From Apostichopus japonicus (Eukaryota; Echinodermata; Holothuroidea; Aspidochirotida; Stichopodidae): a DNA stretch of 64,000 nucleotides. The position numbers were made by a program, and so were the translations under genes. The notes under the pieces were generated by a model. The model was not told the DNA's origin. It saw only the letters and a program-made list of their open reading frames with translations, and did no database searches. Of this stretch, positions 15,005 through 28,500 are shown piece after piece. The stretch covers positions 740,001-804,000 of the forward strand of contig NC_092573.1 in assembly GCF_037975245.1 (NCBI RefSeq). The letters run 5' to 3'. Position 1 is the stretch's first letter, and each line of letters begins with the position of its first letter.

Positions 15005-18000
15005 TATAATAATAGCAACATCTCTTAGGGTAAAATGAGACAATAATCTCAAAGGTGGGCCACGTATTGTTGCACATTGCGTTAGTTTCAGTTTCCGGTT
15101 TCTTGAATAAACCTTAGCCAGCAAAACTTTTCTCGATTCTTCAAAAGTTGGTTTCATAGACAAGAGACCACAATGTAAACACTACCTTGGCATTGACTGT
15201 ACAGTCAGCCTTGATTTAAATAGGTCAACCATATTGTAAGCATAACAGCAACACATGGTTTTAGTTTTAATGTCCACCTTTATAACATTCACATAAGGTC
15301 AATGTTATGCCCGATAAAGTCTACCGTAAATTTTACACGAGGTACATGCGTATACACATGTTAATTTACTTGAATGTATGGTTTGGTCTGTATTAATTCA
15401 AATCCGAGAAGTGTATATGGTGCGTAAACATCACAATGTCGCGTTTTTCAACTTTTAAGCAGCCCATAACAGTATTGACACTTTCTATCTAAAGTAAATA
15501 ATATGCGATTTTTTTCAACGGAATATTTCTAACATAATTCAAGGCTTCAACGTAATATAAAACATGTAAAGAAACTTCTAAAGAAAGTCTTTGGAAAGGT
15601 GTGTTACTATTCAACACATATTTCAATACTTATGTAAAGCCTAGCTACCACATTTTCATAATACATGTGTGGTATACGTATAACTGGAGTACAACTTGGT
15701 TATCTAACACAGCTAGTTAATAATATGTATGGAGTATGCACATATTAAAACTAGGAAAGAATGGCGCCGTCTACACTAGGTTATTCAAAACCACATAGCT
15801 GGCCTACAATGTATGTTAATGTTACAAGCAACGTATTGACCAACTTAATCTCCTTATACATAACCATATTCCACATTATAAAACTATATAACGTTATATT
15901 ATACATTTAGTCTTATACTTGCCGTCAATACCGGTATTGATTCGTAAGCGACAATTTCAAAGGTTTCTCATAATTGGTGAGTGTCACAGGAACGGTAACA
16001 GTCTTGGAATTTAAACAGATGGCTAGACGAACGGAGATAATTTTCTTCTTCCAAAGAGCCATCTGTGTGTGAAGATGATTACTAATTTATGTAAAATTGT
16101 AATTAAAAACCGGTCTCGAAATGAAACTGAAGGCTGAATATTTCCTCTTAGTTTCCGATTATCTCAAGGTGAAGGGTCTATGAGTATTACCGATTGTTAA
16201 AACATTTAAGTCACGCGGTAATGCAATCGAAAAGCTGCATAAGATATTTCGCAGAATAAGTTATTTTAACAGACTTTTTACCTTATGACAATATTACATA
16301 GAAATAGCTCCAGTTCAGTCGATTTAAGTGGTTCAGGAAAGGCGAGAAAACTGATATTAAATCACATTCTAAAGCAAATCTGCAACTTTCCTTTCATTTA
16401 AAAAAAAGACACTGTATATGACTTTTAATACACTTCGAACAGTTTGATCCATGACGCCTGCATATTTCCTGCGTAGTCGATAGCCAACAAACAACTGGTA
16501 TAACGTATACGTACGGTAAGTAATCAAACGAACGCTCGCCGAGTTGGCCACTAAATCTAAATATTCAGAGCTAATGACCGGTCACAACAATTTGGGGTAC
16601 ATTTTGGGGAATTAGTTTTCAGCTGAAATTTCAGTTAGCAATTATAATGCGCATATATACTTATGGTTACACAGATAAAAGTACCGACAGTTTTCTGGTA
16701 AAAGAAATTAGTTAAAGGAGGTAGGTGTTCAGTTACATTGTGTGACGTTCAACCCTTTCTCCCAATTCACTCATCCCCTTCCTCCCTCCACCATCCCCTC
16801 TGGAGACTGATTGCGTAATTTTGGTTCAGTTCAAAATTGATGATTCAAGCAATAATTATTACCAGGCATATCTTTAAATTATTATACTTTCGAATAAATT
16901 AAGAAGAAGAATTCGTGAACTCGTAGTCACTAACCGCTGGATATCAAAAAAAGATAAATTACTATAATGGGTTCCATGGTATGAAGTCATACCGTCCCCA
17001 TGGTCTGGAATCAGACGAACGCTCGTTTATGAATTGTTCAGCAATGAAGCTGAAAACAACGTAGGCCTATGTCGTCAGAACACCTGAGCCAAAGCCATGA
17101 TGATGTGATATAAACCTATAGTAACGATATTGATTTATTGAAGTTGATCTGATAGTCTGATTTTCACTTGACGGAATTAAATGTATATTTTTGAAAGTTT
17201 TGGAAGAATTTTGTCGATAAAAAGTTAGCTTACTACATTGTGTGGGTGTAAACACAAGACGTAAGAAAAGATAAGGTGCTAGCTAATGAATATTCATGTT
17301 GTGGGAAGCGTGAGATAATTCCAGTTGTTAGTACTTAAGTACGTGAAGGTCAAAACCAAACAGAAATTAGAGGTTGTTAATGTCCTTTGCAAAACATGTG
17401 AACATTAGTATCATCTGGCATATAGTCTACCATTTTTCATGTGACTTTGAATATCCAATCACATCTTCACTATACAGAAAAAGGTTTAGGTTAATAATTT
17501 CTGCAGATCTGACTTCACAGAGGACAAGGTTATCTATGATATACGTGATCAGGGTACAACCAATACGTTTCACCAGACATCATTTAACTATAGACTATAT
17601 TTGACTAATATACAGTAGGAAACTCACGTAGCCTACATATACATCAACTGAGCTTTAATTACAAATATACAAGCATATACAAGGGTATAGATTTGAGGAT
17701 CAAAATCATTCAATGTGTTGTAACATGTCTTATCTGATAGCTATATATCATATCGTATAGGTTATGAATATGCATGACATAATACACACCTACAGGGTAA
17801 GGGGTTAAAGTTACATCTGTGAACGAAATTATTCATAACGAAGTTTATACTTCTATAGGTTAATATATGTGGTTCTCTAGCAATTGGGGAGGCTCATCAT
17901 TGGGGTGGGGTGGTGTATTGGGGAGGGGTGATCTGGTTTACAACCTTGAGATAGCGTACTAACACCTTTTAGGCATAAATATAACAAAAAACGAACGAAG

Positions 18001-20420
18001 AGGACCATTAGTTAATTCTTAACTTTATTCACGACAAGATATAGGTTGTATTTCTAACACAAACATGAAGAGCAAATAACCGAGGGAGACCATGGAGGCG
18101 CCATGGGTTATATCTAAATGGCAGCTCCCTGGATATTAAGTCTTATTAAGTAACGAGGCAGTTTATAGTGTTAACATAACACATTGTACCGTTTATATCC
18201 TACCTATACTCCGCTGTAAATCCAATCTTTTAATATGTCATTTAAATCGAAGAGGGAGTGTCTGCAGCCATTCCAACGTTTCACAGAAAATAATATGAGT
18301 ACAGATCGCAAAACTGTTGTTCAATTTAACTGACTGTCAAGGTAGATTTTAGGTTTTACAGAAGTTACCATGCAATCGTTATAACTCTATAATTATTTTT
18401 TTCCCTCTCACTTTTACATATTTTGTTTTAAATGTATTTATTTATTTAATATATTGTGAGATTTAGTACATGAACAACTGTGAGTTAAGACATAAACTAC
18501 TTTATTTGATGTTTCGGACATTTCAACACCAATTTAGACGAGTTGAAAAATGGGTGTTGGTATACAATCTTTCCGTAAAACAATAACTAAGTTATAACAT
18601 CTGAAATGATATGAATCTTCAGAAGCTGAAATTATGCTAAATATAATGGTGAGGCGGCAGACCGGTGTACGGGTGGATGTTCCCCCTCCACCACCCCCAC
18701 CCCTAGCCCTCCAACACACATATTCATGAAAACTCAGAGAATCCTTTTTCGTTTATGAAGAGTACGGTGACGTATCGTTCTCAGTTTTGTGATATTAAAA
18801 GTGCTCATATCTGCATGGGGAAAACTACAAGTGCAATTTTATTGTAGTTGCAAAGAAATTTGTGGTACGGAATACATGGTGTAGTAATTTAATTTAATTT
18901 TTTGGAAAGTTTGTGAGTTAATATGTGGTTTTTCTCTTCGAATGAAAGTCACGTGTCACTCTGTCCATATGCTTTTCATAGTTTTCTGTGTTAATTACAG
19001 GCAAACACAAGTCGCAAAAAAAGAGTAAAAAACAAAAGCCCTCTTTAAGTGTATTATATGATATGCAATTTGATTGGACATTGATCAACATGTGAAAAAT
19101 AGAATTAAAAAAAATTCTGCTTTTAAGTATGCTTTTTTTCTGTGAGTGAAATGGTGAACCGCAGCTACTCTTAAATCTTCAGTACACAATAGGCCAGTCA
19201 AAGCAGGAACGTGTTTCGAAAATTGAAGGAAGCCATTTGACACACTATCGATTAAAACGCAAAAATTGGACAGGAAATACAGACTTACCTGTTTTTGAAT
19301 TGTTGAGTTAAACATAGTTTTATGTGACCTTGACATAAAATCGAAATTATTTTAAGTCACGTTTTCATATCTCTTCTTTTTTGTTTGTTAATAGAATGAT
19401 GGCTATTGTTAAATTAGAACAAAGAAATTAAAAACACTATAGCTTCTTTTTCACTTAATATATAGATTAGGAAATAGAACGAAAAATCACAATTAAGTTT
19501 ATAAGGAATAATGATCACAAAATCCCCCCCCCCTTGTTTTATTTAACTCGTATACAGTATCAACATCACATTATCATATATTTCTTATTAATTTGAACTT
19601 CTTCGTGACGTCATACTCAGATTATTTCAAACTGTTTCGTCTGAACAAATCCTCAATAAATAATGACGTCATAATGCATTTGTACAAGTCAAGGCCCCTT
19701 CTATTTTTAACATCATGTTGTATGTATATAGTTACATTTATGTTTACTGTCAAGGATTTGCGTATTTCTTTCCGATTTGTTGAGATTTTGACTGAAACAA
19801 CAATTCCTAATTGATACTTCGCTATTACAAAGACCCCGTGTGATTGGGACGGTACCGCTCCTGTAATATCTCAGTTTAGATACAAGGACTCGCACTTGGA
19901 CTCGGATGCCAAGGACTCGAATTCAAGACTGGTCCATATAGCAAGTGTTCAAAATCTTGACATATCCTATAGCATCTTGATATATCAAATAAAACCTGCT
20001 TTACGTATTTTAAAGCGATTGATGTTACATACGTTACTGTTCAAACTAATTACCAGCCAATCGCACCTTTCCGGACAAAAAAAATGACCTCAAATAGTTT
20101 ATATACAGAACAATAACTCTATTGAACGTGGTTATATGAGACGCGATAAGTTGCCTTGAGGAGTCTTTATATAGCACAAGTATAGGCTTTAATGACCTGA
20201 AACAATTGCTATCAATAAATCTATCAATCTGTGGAATTTCATTTTTCTAATAATCGCTTATTAACATAAATACAAAAGAAACAAAGGCTTCTAAGGCATC
20301 CACGTTAGCGCACAGGTATGAGCATGCGTAGTATATCGATGAACTTAAACCAGGAAGCACATCGCTAATATAAACCTCCATTACGTTCTGTATGCCAGCA
20401 CAACTGGAAATTTCAACTGC
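15005..20420. other. Intergenic, nothing recognised
   Basis: About 5.4 kb of AT-rich unique sequence contain only short frames without family resemblance. Two TGACGTCA palindromes lie at 19606-19613 and 19664-19671, less than 1 kb upstream of lectin gene B. A TAGGCCTA lies at 17062-17069. Confidence 0.5.
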
Positions 20421-20434
20421 ATATAGTATATTTT
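20421..20434 (+). promoter_or_regulatory. Possible TATA element of lectin gene B
   Basis: TATAGTATATTTTA-like sequence lies about 45 bases before the start codon. A start site 25-30 bases downstream would give a leader of about 20 bases. This is weak and based on position only. Confidence 0.3.
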
Positions 20435-20471
20435 AGTTCCGAAACTTTGGGCAAACAATCAACGTTGCAAA

Positions 20472-20572
20472 ATGGCGGTGAAAGTCGGTCTCCTGTGGTT
20501 GGCCTCTGTGATACTAGTTTCTCATGCCGCGTGTCCTACCTTCTGGACTGAATTCGGATCTAACTGTTATAT
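20472..20572 (+). CDS. Lectin B exon 1
   Basis: It encodes residues 1-33 plus two bases of codon 34. The start context CAAAATGGCG is identical to that of lectin A. The donor is GTGAGT at 20573. Confidence 0.88.
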
Positions 20573-23500
20573 GTGAGTAAGAAAGATTACTTTATATAAA
20601 GAAATCGTTAATTTAATATTTTGTCCTGAGTATATATCAGTTTGTATCGTCCCTGTTTAGTATTACACTTGCTTCATATATAATAATGTGTTGATTACCG
20701 TTGAGTCATATACCTCCTTAGTAAAGGGTTGTGTAGGAGGGGCCTGGACGGGCGTAGGGGTGGGGGGTCGTTAACAAAGTTACCAATTAATGATTCGAAA
20801 TATGTTTGATCGCCAACTGCTTTTAAGTTAACACAAAGTCAGATTATGAGCAACCGAAACATCAATGCTATATGTCTAATTACCAATTTATTTAGCTTTA
20901 CAGTTAATGATATGTTAATGACATGCATGAACATGCAAATTTCCGGCAACAAGACTTCATGTTTTGAAAGTTATGGTATATGAGAACGAAATATGTTTTT
21001 ACTCCGGTGATAATTTGTTCGGTGCCTTAAATAATACTGTATCATAGAATCAGCCTCATGATTTTCTTCTATAGACCTATATTCTTCTTTACCCTTCTCC
21101 CTTCTCAAATCAGGGACTAAAAGGATGTTAATATTTATCCAAATTGCGCTATTCATCTATTAGTCCTCCTCTATTACACATGTTTGCTCATATCAAACCA
21201 TAATACTAGACGTAATGGAAGTTTCCATTAGGGTAGGGGCAGAGTGTGACAGATTTCATTTAACAGAGGCCACAAAAATCAAAAGAAATGTTCAACCTTC
21301 TTACTTCAAGGATGAGTTTGTTTCCCCTCTGCCATTCCTCCCTGCATCCCTTCCTCACCCTTCCTCATCTGCTATGCACCTCCGGTTACCCCCTCCACCC
21401 CCCTCCCCTGAAGTAGGTTATACGTGTGCAGGCCTTGGTGCGGAAATCATGTAAGAATCTATATATATAAATTAACTTTATTATTAACTGTATATAATAT
21501 ATTAAACAATAATATATTTAATATAATATATAATATGATATAAATATATATTTGGCTATATATAATTATCTCCATATATAAATAAACTTTAGAATATTAA
21601 CTTTACAACTCAGCTTTATCCTTTAAGCTGAAATTGAACCCTTGAATGCTCCTTTAAATGATATTGTAACATGACCTTGTTGTGATATTGCCAATGTTAA
21701 TATGTGCAACATTTATCTATGCTCCTTTAAGGGACTTCATAACATATTCTTGTTTTGATAATGCCAAAGTTAATGTATGCCACATGTTGCTTGACTGACA
21801 GTAACGAAGCCTATACTGACGACTGTTGTACATACTCCTCACATGTCTGTGTGTCTGTATGTCTATATACCTCTCTATCTATATGAGTCTGTCTGGCTTT
21901 ATAAGTTAGTGACCTTCATTTATGAATTTCTGGTCTTAAAAACAAATTATCATATTGAATTCATTCTATTTTGTTCCCTACCAACCAACTAGTTGACTTA
22001 AATGGTAAATTTATGAAACAGTTTTTTTTAGTCCGATTTTTGGAATACTTTCATACTGAGTAAAGAGCGCAGAACAATTGTTCATTTCACAAGACAACTA
22101 GTGAAGTAGTATTTTTTGTAAAAACAAAGCATATTTAATACCGAATAGAACGATAATATTAGCTAATTACTAATGATAGTGATGATGTTTGTAAATGTTT
22201 TTCATGTTTCCTTACTATTCCTAAATTATTTTATGGTTGGATGATTTCAGCGGCACATCTTCTATGACCACACTTTTTATTTAGGGTAGGACAGGGAAAC
22301 GACCGTGTATAGGGGGGGGGGGGGTGGGGTGGGGGTGAGACTTAGTTTGAAAACAAATTCGTTATAACTGTACTTTCGAGAAACCATTGTACATGGATTA
22401 AACAAGATACGTTTCTTTACAAGAAAGTCAACACTGAGTTGAGACCTGCATCATTTTCGTATCAAAATCACACATACTCAGAGAAATAAATATTCAGATT
22501 TATGCATCGAAGCTGTTAAACTTTGTGATGGACCCTACATTTTTGGATGCCAGAAAATAGTAATAACAAAAGTAATAATAATGTTACAAGGGAGACTTTC
22601 TACTTAGTTGTAAAGAACGAAAGTGGAAATCGTTTGAAATAAGAAGGTGTAGCATAATAATTTAGGAAAGAGACATAAGCGACGGCTTAAACAAGATATC
22701 GATAATGTAGATATTTCAATAAATTAGGATTGAAACTGTGTCCGTCTAACAACCGAAAATTACGTGTAATAATGGAAACTAGTGTACAAAAAAACCCCCA
22801 CACATGCATGAAGTTTGTTCTACTTCTATATACTAAAATCATTTCACACAGTAACTATAATGACCGAATGAAAATACATGACATAACTATGACGTCAACA
22901 CATTATCTATGGAACAGTCTTAATAACGTCTGAATTAATTAAGAAAGAAAGAATAAGAAGTATTTCTACTTGTTTACTGGTGATATAATTTTAACATTTC
23001 GTCTTCATTTATACAGGTACGTCGGAAATCCATCTTCAAATTGGCAAGAGGCCGAGGCATATTGCGTAACAGAGGGCGCTCATCTTGTATCCATTCATAG
23101 CAAGAGTGAAGAACAGTTCGTTCAAGCTATCTGGCGAAGGTCAAGGGATTCCTTTACACTGTTCCCGGTAATAGTTTCCTTCAGATATTTACACAACTGC
23201 TTTCTCAATTAAATATGTCGGCTATGAATAGCAGAGAATGCCAATACTATCATTTGGTTGTGAGCTGGTCGAGTTGTCCTACTGGATTACCGGTTCTGCG
23301 CCGGCTTGTTTCGATTCGCCTTATTACGGTACACCGCCACGGTGACGCGCAGTCGCGTTGTCGACAATGACGTTAGTGTGGTTCGAGGCGGCGAATGTGT
23401 CAACTTCCACAGCATCACTACGCCCGTGGGAATATATGCCCCAGACCGCCCCTGGTTGTGAAAGTACCAAAACTGAAAAAAGGGGAAAGTTATTGTATAA

Positions 23501-25185
23501 CCCCGCACCCCCCTCCCCGCCATTTTCCCACAAAATAAACACACACACACACACTTCATTTCATCTGGTGCGAAAAAAACTTTGATAAATGTAAAACCTA
23601 GAAAATATATTGGAATTTTTGGTCCCCTTGTGTATTAACGTTAACTGTAGCATATTGTTGTAGCTGATTTAATAATGCAAAGTACTAAGTTGGGTTGTAG
23701 TTGTATAGCGAGTATTTTGAGCACACCTTTATACGTTCACCAAACGATATTGTCGAAAATGATTAAGATTTTAAAGAACGCGAATAATTAGCGTGGTCAC
23801 CGTGATTGATTAATGCATTCATCAATTCGAATTCTCACCAAAAGGAAATCTTTTCCATATTTTTTTTAAAAACTTTCTGTGATGTTGATGATATTTTGAA
23901 GACAAAAATAGACTTTTGCTCGTTTTCTCTCCGAAGTATAGCCTCTTCTCCATACAATGGACTTGCACTGTAGAAAACATAGTACAATATGCTTGATTAC
24001 GTTCACAGTACTAATAGAACATTTCAACAGAAGTGAGAATACAATACTGTTTATGTTGATGCAATCACCATTAACTGCTGACAGTGTTTATGATTGCTTG
24101 CATTATGTGAGGGTCAGCTTCAAGACAGACATAATACAAATAAACCTTTGCCGGGAATGATATGTTAAATGTTACAAACGGGGGGGGGGATGAGGGGGGG
24201 ATGAGGGGGAGATGAGGGGGAGGGGATAGAGAGAAAGTTTATAACGTACAAAAAGTATGTAGTACTGTTTACGTGAACATGTGCCGAGACGCTTTCAAAA
24301 TAGTGGCGCTATTCATGAAAATATATGTTACAATTTGAAATAAATTTGAACAGCGTAAAAAAGAAAACTTTGGGTTCGAATCAGTGACCTCTGGATTAAA
24401 AAAAATCGTTCTTCATTTACTTAAAATGTGAAATAAGAATTATATCCTCCTACTCCCCTCCTCCTCCCCCTCCTCTTTCCGCTCCCCCACCCCCACCCCC
24501 CACTCCCATCCCCTTCCCCTTCCGTATTCAGTCGAGAGACATTTTCTTTCAAAATGCAAGTGTACTCATTAGCACAACCTAGCGTTTATACCCAATTGTG
24601 TTAACAGGGGCAGCGAAAGGTTGTTCAGTCTGGGAGACATGTGACTTTGATATATAAGGAGGGGCGGATGGGACTAAAAAGTTACCTCAAAAACTTAATC
24701 TTCGTCCTTCATGGACTGCACACCATTTCGTGCTTGATTATAGTATTATTGTACATTCTTCTTAGTTATAAACCCCTCGTTCAAACCATCCAACCAAACG
24801 TTTATATAGTATCGGTACTGTGTGGATCATGAAAGACATTCTTTTCACAGTTTTGCATTAACCTTTATATTATAATTCCTTATTTTTTTTTTATATTCGT
24901 CGCCAGAAAAAATTGACAGACACCCTTCCACCAGTCTCCCTTGCTCCGTTTGTATATATTGGTCTCAACGATAGAGCGGAAAATGGCAACTTTGTCTGGA
25001 CCGACGGAAGCGCAGTGGACTATACCAACTGGATGAGGAATAACCCAAGCACCGACGCTGTCTGGGGCCCTGCCGAAGACGGTGTAATGATGTGGGATCG
25101 AAAGAGACAAAGGGGCAAATGGAACGATGTTAGGTCAGGAAGTCCCCTACTTAAAGGACCATTCATTTGCCAAAAACCAAGTTGA
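20472..25185 (+). CDS. Secreted single-domain C-type lectin B (three exons)
   Basis: Joined exons 20472-20572, 23017-23167 and 24907-25185 encode 176 residues with the same exon phases as lectin A. Residues 1-19 are a signal peptide ending SHA. The C-type lectin domain shows CPTFW and NCY at 21-33, WQEAEAYC at 43-50, GAHLVSIHS at 54-62, YIGLND at 101-106, FVWTDG at 113-118, KWNDV at 155-159 and FIC at 170-172. Cysteines are at 21, 32, 50 and 172 only. As in lectin A the inner disulfide is lost (EDGV at 141-144, no Cys after WND). The EPN/QPD position reads NPS (130-132). It is probably a secreted immune or coelomic lectin-like protein, with ligand unknown. Confidence 0.9.
20573..23016 (+). 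other. Lectin B intron 1
   Basis: This 2.4-kb intron ends TATACAG. It contains a C-rich patch near 21340-21410, AT-rich sequence at 21460-21590, a G13 run at about 22311 and a TGACGTCA at 22890-22897. It is longer than the matching intron of lectin A, and no exon is seen in it. Confidence 0.7.
23017..23167 (+). CDS. Lectin B exon 2
   Basis: It completes codon 34 and encodes residues 35-84 with WQEAEAYC and GAHLVSIHS. It is the same length (151 bases) and phase as exon 2 of lectin A. The donor is GTAATA. Confidence 0.88.
23324..23458 (-). pseudogene. Possible Tc1/mariner-type transposase remnant
   Basis: A minus-strand stretch reads AVWGIYSHGRSDAVEV, then about ten residues, then NVIVDNATARHRG before stops. 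In Tc1-like transposases a VWG-x-I-x-x-x-GR segment precedes a catalytic DNA-x-x-H-R block. Here the spacing is shorter than usual, suggesting an internal deletion, and the downstream WP-x-x-SPDLNPIE block is not visible. The patch is much richer in CpG than the intron around it. The family call is from motif memory and tentative. Confidence 0.35.
24180..24229 (+). repeat. G-rich short tandem repeat (GGGGATGA type)
   Basis: Runs of five or more G are separated by ATGA or AGATGA. It could form G-quadruplexes in the sense intron RNA. Confidence 0.8.
24907..25185 (+). CDS. Lectin B exon 3
   Basis: It encodes residues 85-176 from KKLTDT to FICQKPS and a TGA stop. It carries YIGLND, FVWTDG, the NPS variant of the specificity loop and WND. 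Confidence 0.9.
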   Translation, partial: KKLTDTLPPVSLAPFVYIGLNDRAENGNFVWTDGSAVDYTNWMRNNPSTDAVWGPAEDGVMMWDRKRQRGKWNDVRSGSPLLKGPFICQKPS

Positions 25186-25240
25186 ATGGGATGAATGAAT
25201 TTTAGTTTCTCGTTTTTAATGCATAATATTATTTTATATT

Positions 25241-25492
25241 ATATTGACTTCTTATAGCAACTTATTATAATGACTTACTATAATGACTTATTATCTGGAC
25301 TTACTATCGTGACTTATCATGTTGACTTACATGCAATAGTGACTTAATATAGTGACTTACTATCGTGACTTATCATGTTGACTTACATGCAATAATGAAT
25401 TATTATAGTGACTTACTATCGTGACTGATCATGTTGACTTACATGCAATAGTGAATTATTATAGTGACTTACTACAGTGACTTAGTATAAAA
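25241..25492 (+). repeat. Minisatellite, 56-bp period, in the 3' flank of lectin B
   Basis: Three units start at 25298, 25354 and 25410, exactly 56 bases apart, each built from four subunits beginning GACTTA with sizes 13, 13, 17 and 13. Looser GACTTA units precede and follow. The first AATAAA after the stop lies beyond the array, so the array is probably transcribed in the 3' UTR. Confidence 0.88.
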
Positions 25493-25493
25493 T

Positions 25494-25499
25494 AATAAA
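25494..25499 (+). terminator. Candidate poly(A) signal of lectin B
   Basis: This is the first AATAAA after the lectin B stop, just past the minisatellite. Another lies at 25576-25581. Using either one would place the 56-bp repeats in the mRNA. Confidence 0.45.
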
Positions 25500-25581
25500 A
25501 ATTAAGATATTTTAGAATATTGCATTAAACCCGATTATATGAGAGTAAAACGAGTTTGAAATGACGTTTATACAAAATAAA

Positions 25582-28500
25582 GTTACAATGCAATTATTGG
25601 ACTCATCATGAATGTTGAAGGATAATTTAGGAGGTAATGAGAGTTCTTCAATTTACCTCATGCTGCATAAACGTAAAGTAAAATTCTTCATTTTTAAGAC
25701 CCCCCCCCCCCATAATAAACAAACCTTCTTTAGAGAAGCTTTGATAAATAAAATTTGCCGTGTACTTACTTGTACTTAGTCCGCTTAGTTGATTATGAAT
25801 AGCGCCATCTTTTAATACAATTTTTTTTTCAGAGCGTGTTAGATGTTTCCGTTCTTCTTGGTTGAGACTTAGTTAGTTTCAGTTATATGGTTATCATTGG
25901 AGACACGTCTAATAAAGCTATTTACTGCCCAAATCAAATAAATCTCATGACGTTTGTATAAATGTTTGAGTCCAAAATTTCATCGATTGTTTGAAGAATA
26001 CCGCGCGCGTACATACTTTTACAAGGTCATCTATCGATGGTATTGGAAAGCCAAAATTTAACGTTCTTAAATCACAGCAAGATTCCAAAAATAATTTCGT
26101 TGGGGATTAACTTTCCAAATTATTTCCAGACAATTGGCATTGTTCAATTGGACAATAAAACATTCTAAGGGAGGAAAAACGATCGTTGGTAACAGACAGG
26201 AAACATATATTGGCGACGTTTAAAATGAGTGGTTTTGTCATTCCAGCATATGTAGGGGTAACATCCTGTCCAGTATAGTATATCAGTAGAATGAACTAAT
26301 GTGTTCTTCTTATAAGAGGGTGTACACCGCATAAATTGATCGTTCTATCTTCTTAAATAGTATTCAATTCTCCGCACGCATAGTACACAACAAGAAACAT
26401 GTGGGATCTTCGTGGCGAGAGCTGTCCTCATATCAGTGTTACAACCGGAAACTGTGCATAAGAAAACGTTAATTTTGGTGATGGTCTCTATGGTAACAAA
26501 CGAAAGGACTATAATCACCATGACTATAAATCATTGGAAGCATATACATCAGGGCCTGATCGACCGATGACAATCATTATAGAATCGTTTATCGTAAAAT
26601 GCTCAAAGTTATCCAAGAAGCCCTCATATAAATCAATCTTTAACCAAGTTCACAAACCCTGTAAACACCTCAGTTTTCTAAGCTAGACTAACCTATACAT
26701 TGTAAAGTCAGAATTGAATATTTTTGCAAGTAAATTCACTGAGTAATGTATACTGGCTTAACCCCCCCCCCCATTACAAACTATCACCTTCCCCCTCCCC
26801 TCCCTTACAATGTTTCCATGAGTTTACGTACCAATGCTTGCCCACTCTTTTTCATCTTTGACACAATTTTCTTAGGTTAAGCAGGAAACGCTCGCGCACC
26901 AAACTAAATTTCTCTATTCTTCTAGATGTTACGTCAAAATGTCCGATCGAAGGACTGGTCATAGAATGACGTCAGTCATCGAGCTGTCAACCAGTGGTAG
27001 ATTGAAAAGATTTCAAAGTTGAAACGATGTTATTGTTTCCTATCTGTACAATATAACATGTACGACGACTTTGTTTTTGGCGTTTTTCCCCGCAATAAAT
27101 ACTGTTTTCCTTCTCACCAAAAACGACATTGATGAAGAAGTCAGGGTTGGCCGTATCTCTTCCCACGTCCTTCTACAGTTTGATTTGAAAGTCGGGACAC
27201 CACTTTTAGCATTTTCATTTATTATAGGCCGGTAAATCGACGTAGAATATCCTTAATAATACTAAAAATGGTGATGGTGATGATGGTGATTGTCACCAAA
27301 ATGAGAGTTGCGGGGTATTCCTCTGTCGAATCCATCCGCCCCTAACCCACCCATCACTTCCCTTTCGCCTCCTTTTCCTTCTACCTTCTTCAGCCCTAAG
27401 CTTCCAGCAACATAGGCGTCGAGGGCCAGGCTCGGGTCCCGGGACAATAACTTTATGTCACTGTGACTGTTAATGCATTCTTCATGTGTATTTTAGGAAA
27501 AAATAAAAAAATAGCCTATATTCTCCATCCTTATGCTATGTTTTCGCCGATCCCCGTCATATTTTCCCGGGCCCCTAATTCACCACGATCCCCTGAGCCA
27601 TGGGAACCCTGGAGCCGCAGCTCACCCACTCTCCCTGTCCTGTATCAGGCCCTCGATTTTCCTCTAGTGTTACAACGTGTTGTTGTTTTTGTTTTTGTTA
27701 TTTTACTGGTGACACGTAAGCTATAATAGTAAAGCCAATAATTGTGTAACAGCGATGTGTTGTTATGTAGGCTTTCGTAACCATGGGCACGTGTGATTAA
27801 ATAACAATGCCTTCACGATCAATTTCGATATTATACTTTGCTTTCAACAATTTTAACGGCAACATGAACTCACCTCCGTCGAAGGGGGAAAGGGGGGGGG
27901 GTACCCCATACACCATAACACATGGATTAGACAATCAACAACTTACGTTCAAATATTGTGCTGAAGTAATACTGTACGTATTATTCGCAGATGAATACGC
28001 ATGCCCTAACCCCACACCCCACCCCTAGCAACCCCACTCCCACCACGTCCCTGATCCCGTTTATCCTTTCATTGCATTCGATTGAAGTTTTGAAATAACA
28101 TGTAACGTAACAAATATATAATCATTATGACAGATTAAAAGAGATAAACCAACAACACAAAACAAAAAAAACATAAATAGCGGATGATTAAGTAAAATGA
28201 AGTATATAATAAACAGTTTGAAACAAATATTAATGCCATGGTAACGGCTATTTTTGCCTTTCAAGAGATTTAATTTTCGAAACCCTCATTTGTAAATGTG
28301 CTGTGCCTTTTCCATATTTTTTTTCCTTTTTGGCTTTAAATATTCAAGACTGGAAACACATCACTTTATTTCTCTAAAATTAAGTTTCTTCTTTCTTTTA
28401 TGCAAATGTTATTATTCTTGCTCTTCATTCTGCTTCTTAATTTCATTTTTTATGATGCATTTATGTAATGTGAAAGAGAATTTCGGTTGGAAGCCAGAGG

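Larger units (their letters stand above)
23168..24906 (+). other. Lectin B intron 2
   Basis: This phase-0 intron of 1.7 kb ends CGCCAG. It contains a CpG-rich patch (23285-23460) with a possible transposase remnant on the minus strand, a G-rich GGGGATGA tandem tract (24180-24229) and a C-rich tract (24445-24520). Confidence 0.7.

Noticed and set aside
14733-15163. Poly-Asp, poly-His/Arg, Ile/Val and Met/Thr frames
   Set aside because: All come from one (CAT/CGT)n microsatellite read in different frames.
25241-25492. CRISPR-like array
   Set aside because: Repeats are contiguous without unique spacers and lie in an animal gene flank, so this is a minisatellite.
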